Notes under the pieces: model-generated
Databases searched by the model: none
The model's input: only the letters and a program-made list of their open reading frames with translations
What the model was told of the DNA's origin: nothing
Shown: one piece after another, positions 58,730-64,000 of the stretch
How the letters are laid out: each line of letters opens with the position of its first letter
Position numbering within the stretch: the stretch's first letter is position 1
Program-made: the position numbers and the translations under genes
Source: JACCTH01 sp050741915
GTDB lineage: Bacteria > Actinomycetota > Acidimicrobiia > Spongiisociales > ZC4RG35
NCBI GenBank assembly: GCA_050741915.1
Contig: JBOGEX010000058.1
Location: 11,895-75,894, forward strand
Length of the DNA stretch: 64,000 bases
Direction of reading: 5' to 3'

Positions 58730-59368
58730 CTATTTTGGTTTGGCAATCCCGAGCCGGATCGCCTCGATGGCCGCCTGGGTGCGATCGGCGACTGACAATT
58801 TTTGAAAGATCGAAGCCAAATGGTTTTTGACCGTTTTCTGGGAGATAAAAAGTCGATCGGCGAGGTCCTCAGTGGACGAGACACCCTTGGCTAACAATTG
58901 CAGAATCTCCCTTTCTCGTTCTGTCAGAGCGGCCGCCCCAGGATCGAGCTTCGGTTGCGCGTATGACCGAAGCTGCTCGTTAGAGATGCCGAACAAGCTC
59001 TCGCCGGCATTTACGGCCCTGATCCCGGTTGCCAAATCTGTCAGTGGTGTCCCCTTAGAAAGCAATCCCTTGGCACCGATTCGCTGGGCAGCGGCGCGGG
59101 TGGCTTCCGAATCGTGCATCGTCACGACAATCGCCCGCTGAGTCGCTGGCAGGCGCGATAGGGCGCCAAGTCCGTCCAAGCCCGGCATCTCTAGGTCGAC
59201 CAGTATTACGTCGGCGGGCTGTGACTTGAGTTTCTCCACAAGATCCTGTCCGCTGGCGACGATGCCCACCACTCGCATGTCGGGAAGGACGGAAAGAGCC
59301 TCACCCAATCCGTCGGCAAAAAGCTGGTGATCGTCGGCGATCATCAAGCGAATCAACGAGGCCCCCAT
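58730..59368 (-). CDS. NarL/FixJ-type response regulator
   Basis: The 212-residue protein has a receiver domain with acidic pocket RLMIADDHQLFADG and phospho-acceptor Asp58 in VILVDLEMPGLDGL. VVTMHD and LSKGTPL supply the conserved Thr and Lys regions. A LuxR-type helix-turn-helix follows: LTEREREILQLLAKGVSSTE and FISQKTVKNHLASIFQKLSV. It should bind promoter DNA when phosphorylated by the adjacent kinase. It overlaps the kinase gene by 16 bases and lies 100 bases upstream of pilin 3, so it is a candidate pilus regulator. Confidence 0.93.
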   Translation of the reverse strand: MGASLIRLMIADDHQLFADGLGEALSVLPDMRVVGIVASGQDLVEKLKSQPADVILVDLEMPGLDGLGALSRLPATQRAIVVTMHDSEATRAAAQRIGAKGLLSKGTPLTDLATGIRAVNAGESLFGISNEQLRSYAQPKLDPGAAALTEREREILQLLAKGVSSTEDLADRLFISQKTVKNHLASIFQKLSVADRTQAAIEAIRLGIAKPK

Positions 59369-60852
59369 TCGACGGACACGTCAGTCCCATCGCCATCGCT
59401 GCGGATTTTCAAGCCGCCGCCGATCTTGCGGGCGCGTTCCTTCATGCCGAGGAGACCATAGTGGCCGTCCCTAACGCTCCCAGGATCGAAACCAACGCCA
59501 TTGTCGTGAATCGAAGCCCATCCTCTGTCGAAGTCCACCATTCCTGAGACCGTGATCCGACTTGCACCAGAGTGGTTGACTGCGTTTCTAATCGCTTCGT
59601 TGGCTATCGCAGCCAGTTCATGAGCAACCGACGGGCGAGGCGGACGTCGCTCGTCAAGCTCGATCGAGATTCCCGGCCGGTCGCCAACTTCGGCCGCGAT
59701 TTCCTTGAGAAGGTTGACGAGACTGGGCTCGGGTTCGGCGCGAAGGTCCGCAACCGTTTTCCGAATGTCGTCAACTAAATACGACACCGAACGCCTCAGA
59801 TGGGTGATCTGATCGGCAACGGGTCCCTCGAGGGGATGATTGATCAGAGTCATATCAAGGGCAAGACCGAGCGAGGCAAGTGATGGCCCCAGATCGTCAT
59901 GAAGATCCCGGGCGATTCTGACTCGCTCTTCGTTAATTGCTCGGGCCGCAATCGACTGCAGCATCAGAATGTTCGAGAAAGCCAGGGCAAGCGGCGTTAG
60001 CGTCTCGGAAATTGTTCCGAGCTCGCCCTTGCTCACGGGATGTGGGGTCGCAATCATCACCCAACCTGTCTCTCTCCCTCCAGCGATCAGAGGAAGTGTG
60101 TTGCGGGTTGGATTGGGAGGCTCGATTCCAGCGCGCGCAACGAGGACGGGGCCTCGCGTTGAATCGATCGCTGCCGCGGCTGCCATGCCTGGGTGTAGAT
60201 CGACCAAATCGTCTAAAGCTGCGGTAGCCAACGACATTGGATTGACATCTTGTCCCGCCGTGACTTCGGCAAGGCGACCCAACAGATCATGAGCGTTCTC
60301 CAATTCCCTGATTCGACGCGCTGCGACCTGCTGCTGATCTTCCATCTGAGTGTTACGGGTTTGAATCTCACCCAGGAGCCGGCGGACCTGGCTAATGGTG
60401 ATGGCAATCAACAACTGAATTCCTGCCACAAGCAGGACCCCAGGAACGTCGACCGTTTCGTCGCTTAGTTCGACCAGCAGTAACAACCCGGATGCGAGGA
60501 GGGCAGCCGAAAAGGCGGTACGGACACCACCAAAAAAACCTGCCCAAAGGGTCGGCGTGATTGCCAGTAGGAGATACGGGCTGTTGGCAGACCCGGTCAA
60601 AGTTACGGCGATCATGGTCAATATGACTCCGGACATAACTGCCCCGTCGAGAACCAGAGGCTTTTTCAGCCAAGCGAGTGGCGTCATAGTGGAACCAAGC
60701 ACGAAGGTACCCCCCATACCGGCAGCGCCTAGCACCAGAGGAGTAACACCTTGCTCGGCGGCGAAAGAAGCGAAAATCGCCAGGGCTAAGGCGATCCATT
60801 GAGCCCAAACCAAGATCAGCCGGGTCCTCTGATTCCAAACCCCAGGGAGCAT
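59353..60852 (-). CDS. NarX/DesK-type sensor histidine kinase
   Basis: The 499-residue protein has about five membrane helices in residues 10-150, a coiled linker (RNTQMEDQQQVAARRIRELE) and a degenerate GAF-like region. The HisKA_3 H box is RVRIARDLHDDLGPSLASLG and the HATPase domain contains IHDNGVGFDPGSV and GLLGMKERARKIGGGLKI. It is the cognate partner of the regulator at 58730. The signal is unknown. It is divergent from coaE with only 27 bases between the starts. Confidence 0.93.
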   Translation of the reverse strand: MLPGVWNQRTRLILVWAQWIALALAIFASFAAEQGVTPLVLGAAGMGGTFVLGSTMTPLAWLKKPLVLDGAVMSGVILTMIAVTLTGSANSPYLLLAITPTLWAGFFGGVRTAFSAALLASGLLLLVELSDETVDVPGVLLVAGIQLLIAITISQVRRLLGEIQTRNTQMEDQQQVAARRIRELENAHDLLGRLAEVTAGQDVNPMSLATAALDDLVDLHPGMAAAAAIDSTRGPVLVARAGIEPPNPTRNTLPLIAGGRETGWVMIATPHPVSKGELGTISETLTPLALAFSNILMLQSIAARAINEERVRIARDLHDDLGPSLASLGLALDMTLINHPLEGPVADQITHLRRSVSYLVDDIRKTVADLRAEPEPSLVNLLKEIAAEVGDRPGISIELDERRPPRPSVAHELAAIANEAIRNAVNHSGASRITVSGMVDFDRGWASIHDNGVGFDPGSVRDGHYGLLGMKERARKIGGGLKIRSDGDGTDVSVEWGPR

Positions 60853-60879
60853 CGCGCCACCACACTAATTTCGCCTGAG

Positions 60880-61443
60880 ATGAGAACCGATCGGACTCTT
60901 GTCGTTACCGGTGCGATTGGCAGCGGGAAGTCCTTTGTGGCCCAATGGTTTGTCAGGGCGGAATGGGCATACATCGATGCCGACGCCATCGGGCACGAGG
61001 TGCTCCAGCGTAAGGAGGTCGTGACTGAGGTCGCTCGCAGGTGGCCTCATGCGGTGGACCAAGGCGTCATCGACCGCGCCCTTCTCGCGGATACTGTCTT
61101 TTCCGATGCGGACGCCTTGATTCGCCTCGAGGCAATTACGCACCCCCCAATCCGGGCCAGCATCGATAAATGGCTCACAACTACTTCCGGTCTCCGACTC
61201 GTGGAGGTCTCAGTCCTGAAAGCGATCGACCCGGCTTGGGGGATGAAGCTGGTGGTTGATGCCCCGTTCGTTGTCAGACTTCGTCGCCTTATGGAGCGAG
61301 GATTGTCGAGAGACAATGCCATGCAGAGGATCACCGCTCAGCCTCCAAGGTCCGACTGGTTGGAGGCGGCCGACATCGTGATCGATAACAGCGGTCAGAA
61401 AGAGCTTGAACTCGATCCTTTCTTTGAGGCTCTTACTCGGTGA
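60880..61443 (+). CDS. coaE: Dephospho-CoA kinase (divergent)
   Basis: ATG 60880 gives 187 residues with the P-loop VVTGAIGSGKSFVAQWF, the substrate motif YIDADAIGHEVLQ, THPPIRA and the lid region RLMERGLSRDNAMQRITAQP, ending ADIVIDNSG. These are the CoaE signatures. The stretch that normally reads VVDVPLLFE is LVEVSVLKAID, so the protein is diverged and may act on a related substrate or be a second copy. It phosphorylates the 3'-hydroxyl of dephospho-CoA. It overlaps the next membrane-protein gene (GTGA), an unusual partner. Confidence 0.82.
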   Translation: MRTDRTLVVTGAIGSGKSFVAQWFVRAEWAYIDADAIGHEVLQRKEVVTEVARRWPHAVDQGVIDRALLADTVFSDADALIRLEAITHPPIRASIDKWLTTTSGLRLVEVSVLKAIDPAWGMKLVVDAPFVVRLRRLMERGLSRDNAMQRITAQPPRSDWLEAADIVIDNSGQKELELDPFFEALTR

Positions 61444-62585
61444 CGGTTCGCCAGCTTCGTCTCCCGATGGTGTTGGTCTTGGGTTCCGTGGCCGCAGTGT
61501 TGATTGCCGCCGCCCTTCCCTCCTCGATTCTGCCGGGGGACGCTGAGCCTTACCGGCTGCGGATGGCAGAGTTGTTCTCGGGCAAGATCCCTTATGTCGA
61601 ATTCGACTTCGAGCACCTTCCGGGTGCCATTGTGCCGATGGCGGCGGCCTGGCTGTTGGGCGGGAGCTCCAGCCTCCAGTCATACGTCCTGGCGCTGGCG
61701 GCCGTGTCCACAATTTGCCTGCTTGCAACCGGAGCGGTACTTAGAAGGTTAGAGAGTACCTTGGGGGCCGGACTCGCCTGGCGTTGGGCTCTCGCTGTCC
61801 TGCCGTTGCTCCCCTTCCTCCTATTTCGCAACGACTCTTGGCCGGTGTTACTCACGGTAATTGCTTTCGCATTGGGAGTTAGGCGCTCCAAAGCAGACTC
61901 GCTCGTCGCCGCTCTCGGTGCCCTGAGCAAGTTCTGGCCGGCCACGTGGTCGTTTATCGACTGGTGGCGTGGCCGGCGACTTCGAGCGATGCTCATAGCT
62001 GCCCTCGGGATGGCCATGCTCGGTCTCCTTCGCACGGAGGCCGTTACTCGCATCCAGCGCCCGGTCGGAATTCACTCCGAGACCCTTGGCGGTTCGCTAC
62101 TTGCCGTTGTCCGCGGTCTGCAAGGGCGGCCGCTCGGCCTTCACCAGACATCGGCCCTCTATATCGAGGCGGCTCCCTGGGTAACAGTGGCCAACGCCTT
62201 CCCCGGCCTGGTGATTGCCGCTTTGGTATTGACTGGACTCCGTCGACCGTTCTCCTGGCTGGACGCTTGGACAAGTTTCGGGTTGCTCGTGGGAGCAGTC
62301 GTTCTTGCTAGCCCGCTCTTTTCCACTCAGTACCTCGCCTGGCTGGCACCGTTCTTAGCGGCACGTGCGACCTGGTTGCGGGCGGCGTTTGTGATCAATG
62401 CCGCCAGCTTGGGCATCATCCTCGCCTTTGATGTCGCCCTCAGGGGCGAGATGTGGTGGTTCGGCGGAGTCGTTGGGAGAAACCTGGCGCTGCTGGCGCT
62501 TCTCGTCTGCATGGCCCTGCGAGAACGGAGGAGCGGTTCTCCCTTCAGGGTCGCAAGAACTAACCCGATCCACATAAGGCAGTGA
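61440..62585 (+). CDS. Polytopic membrane protein, GT87/GT-C-like glycosyltransferase
   Basis: GTG 61440 overlaps the coaE stop. The 381-residue protein has about nine helices, an extracytoplasmic first loop GDAEPYRLRMAELFSGKIPY with acidic residues placed as in polyprenyl-phosphate-mannose-dependent GT87 enzymes, and the lysine-aromatic segment LSKFWPATW. GT87 members add mannose-type sugars outside the membrane in Actinomycetota. The catalytic assignment is inference from layout. It is coupled to the next membrane protein. Confidence 0.65.
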   Translation: MTVRQLRLPMVLVLGSVAAVLIAAALPSSILPGDAEPYRLRMAELFSGKIPYVEFDFEHLPGAIVPMAAAWLLGGSSSLQSYVLALAAVSTICLLATGAVLRRLESTLGAGLAWRWALAVLPLLPFLLFRNDSWPVLLTVIAFALGVRRSKADSLVAALGALSKFWPATWSFIDWWRGRRLRAMLIAALGMAMLGLLRTEAVTRIQRPVGIHSETLGGSLLAVVRGLQGRPLGLHQTSALYIEAAPWVTVANAFPGLVIAALVLTGLRRPFSWLDAWTSFGLLVGAVVLASPLFSTQYLAWLAPFLAARATWLRAAFVINAASLGIILAFDVALRGEMWWFGGVVGRNLALLALLVCMALRERRSGSPFRVARTNPIHIRQ

Positions 62586-64000
62586 CCCTGTCTCTCAGCA
62601 CTCGCGCCCCGTCTAGATATTCTCTCGTTCGGTTACAGCGCATCTGGGTGGGCGCGGCGGCTCTCTCGCTCGCACTGGGGCTCCTGGCGATGACGCGGGT
62701 CAACAACTTCCTCGCCTGGGCCTATGACCTCGGTTTCTACATCCAGGATCTGTTTGCGATTCGAACCGGTCTCTGGAAAAACACCATCTTCGGGTTCGGA
62801 GTCTTTTCAGACCATGTCTCTCTGGTCCTCGTGCCTCTCGCGTACCTCACTCCATCAAGCTGGCCCGGCGTTTTTCTGGTGCTGATCCAAGCGGTCGCGG
62901 TCGGAATCGCGCTGGTTCCGTTGTATCGCCTCGGTTATCTGCTCGGTGGGCAATTGGGTGCGATTCTGGCCGCTTGCCTGTATGCCAGCTCCGCCGCGGT
63001 GTGGCACGCAGCCTTGTTCGACTTTCATCCGGTGACCTTGGCCTTACCGTTCGGAGCCTGGATCCTCTTGGAGCTCGAGAAGGGTGAAGCGGGTCGACCG
63101 TGGCTGCCTTTGATCGCAATGCCGTTCCTCCGCGAGGACATAGCGATCCTGTACGGGGTTGTGTTGCTGATGGCGGGACTCAACCGGCATCAACGATCGT
63201 GGATGCTGAGCGGGGGAGCGGCGGTCGTTCTCGGGCTCGGCTATTTCCTCATTATGCGCAGTCAGCCAGGGATCGGGAACCACATTTGGTATCGGTACGG
63301 TGGTGAGGCGAGCGACTGGCTCCGTCGCGCGATCCGACCAGATACTTTGGTGAGCCTCGCCGCGGTACTGATCCCTGTGTTGGTGGTTCCAGCACTGAGA
63401 GGCTGGCGAAAAGCTTGGCCCGGGCTGCTGCTACTCCTGTCGTTCGTCTTTTCAGGCTGGGATCAGCAGGCGAGCCTCTACTACCAGTACTTTGCACAAG
63501 CCGTGCCGTTTCTGATCGCTGGCTCGATTCAGCCAATTGTTCATGGTGGACGTGCCCGAGTCAGGATGAGTCTCGTCGCTTCATCTGCGATTCTGCTTCT
63601 GCTCGGACCCCTGATCTACTTGGGATATGGACTCCCCGATCGTTTCGCCACCGAGACTCTCTCCGCCGGAGACCGTCGAGCTGCGTCTGTCCTGATCGAG
63701 CTCATCCCACCGACGGCGTCGGTGTCAGCGACGGAGCTGCTCACCGCCCCTGTGGCGTGGAGATCTGAGGTTCATCCGTTCCCGGGGCCGATGGTCTGTG
63801 GTAATTCGCTCGGCTATTTCACCCCCGAAACTCGTACGAACGACTTCGTCCTGTTCGAGCCGGGGCGGGCTCCGGCAGGGCCGGACTGGTCCAAGGTGCT
63901 GCCCCTATGGGGCTACGGCTTGGTGGGAGCCGCGGGAGGAGCGCAGCTGTGGCAACTCGAGCATGAGATTTTCGTCTCTACCAGCTGCCCGAGCTGGGAG
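62582..64000 (+). CDS. DUF2079 membrane protein, N-terminal 473 residues (3' end outside the window)
   Basis: GTG 62582 overlaps the previous stop and the frame stays open to the last base. DUF2079 features are clear: YDLGFYIQDLFAIRTGLWKN, FSDHVSLVLVPLAYLTPS, PLYRLGYLLGGQLGAILAAC and LFDFHPVTLALPFGAWIL, then FLREDIAILYGV. The family consists of large multi-helix proteins with a GT-C-like fold and unknown activity. A soluble C-terminal part has begun by base 63700. Together with the two genes upstream it may form a cell-envelope glycosylation unit. Confidence 0.8.
   Translation, partial: MTLSLSTRAPSRYSLVRLQRIWVGAAALSLALGLLAMTRVNNFLAWAYDLGFYIQDLFAIRTGLWKNTIFGFGVFSDHVSLVLVPLAYLTPSSWPGVFLVLIQAVAVGIALVPLYRLGYLLGGQLGAILAACLYASSAAVWHAALFDFHPVTLALPFGAWILLELEKGEAGRPWLPLIAMPFLREDIAILYGVVLLMAGLNRHQRSWMLSGGAAVVLGLGYFLIMRSQPGIGNHIWYRYGGEASDWLRRAIRPDTLVSLAAVLIPVLVVPALRGWRKAWPGLLLLLSFVFSGWDQQASLYYQYFAQAVPFLIAGSIQPIVHGGRARVRMSLVASSAILLLLGPLIYLGYGLPDRFATETLSAGDRRAASVLIELIPPTASVSATELLTAPVAWRSEVHPFPGPMVCGNSLGYFTPETRTNDFVLFEPGRAPAGPDWSKVLPLWGYGLVGAAGGAQLWQLEHEIFVSTSCPSWE

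Overview
The window is a compact, GC-rich bacterial chromosome segment. It has about 60 protein genes, two tRNAs, two decayed genes and five families of short repeats. Several things point to Actinomycetota: a WhiB regulator, a DUF3107 protein, a tandem ArsA/Get3-like ATPase pair, a membrane-anchored LysM protein, frequent GTG/TTG starts, and stop/start overlaps such as TTGA and GTGA. The absence of mycobacterial or streptomycete gene order suggests a deep lineage, perhaps Acidimicrobiia, but that placement is inference. There is no rRNA, phage, transposase or CRISPR array.

Layout. 1-5.8 kb holds the tail of an ankyrin protein, a membrane sensor kinase, a decayed DUF5655 gene, an iodotyrosine-deiodinase-like flavoprotein, a metalloprotease-like lipoprotein, rsmI and a DUF192 gene. 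5.8-11 kb is a housekeeping run: an AbrB-type regulator, tatD-rsmA-ispE in overlapping frames, tRNA-Gln, glmU and prs. 11-15.1 kb carries LysM, DUF3107, whiB, a GDPD-yqeY pair, a broken Nudix gene and an ATP-dependent ligase. 15.5-25 kb holds ileS (minus strand) divergent from traR/dksA-lspA-rluD-rhomboid-dnaE. 25-35 kb contains hydrolases, the ArsA pair, a double-length ThyX-like protein, nth and three transporters.

35-44.3 kb holds tryptophan genes in two blocks: trpE (with ccdA and ygfZ) and trpC-trpF-trpB-trpA. A truncated HTTM gene and a GH13 glucosidase lie between them. trpD and trpG are not in the window. 44.5-49.6 kb has tRNA-Leu, a small coiled-coil gene, polA and rpsA.

49.8-58.6 kb is a Tad/Flp pilus locus. 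cpaB, cpaE, cpaF, a von Willebrand A-TadB fusion, tadC and a multi-membrane protein run on the plus strand and converge on three Flp pilin genes, two of them followed by a strong hairpin terminator. A NarL/NarX-type two-component pair lies just upstream of the pilins and is a candidate regulator. The window ends with a divergent coaE followed by two overlapping membrane proteins that resemble GT-C glycosyltransferases; the last is cut by the window end.

The clearest unexplained signals are the short palindromic or terminal-inverted-repeat families that sit at gene ends and twice contribute a host gene's stop codon, the ThyX-like fusion whose halves carry complementary parts of the ThyX signature, and the VWA-TadB fusion.
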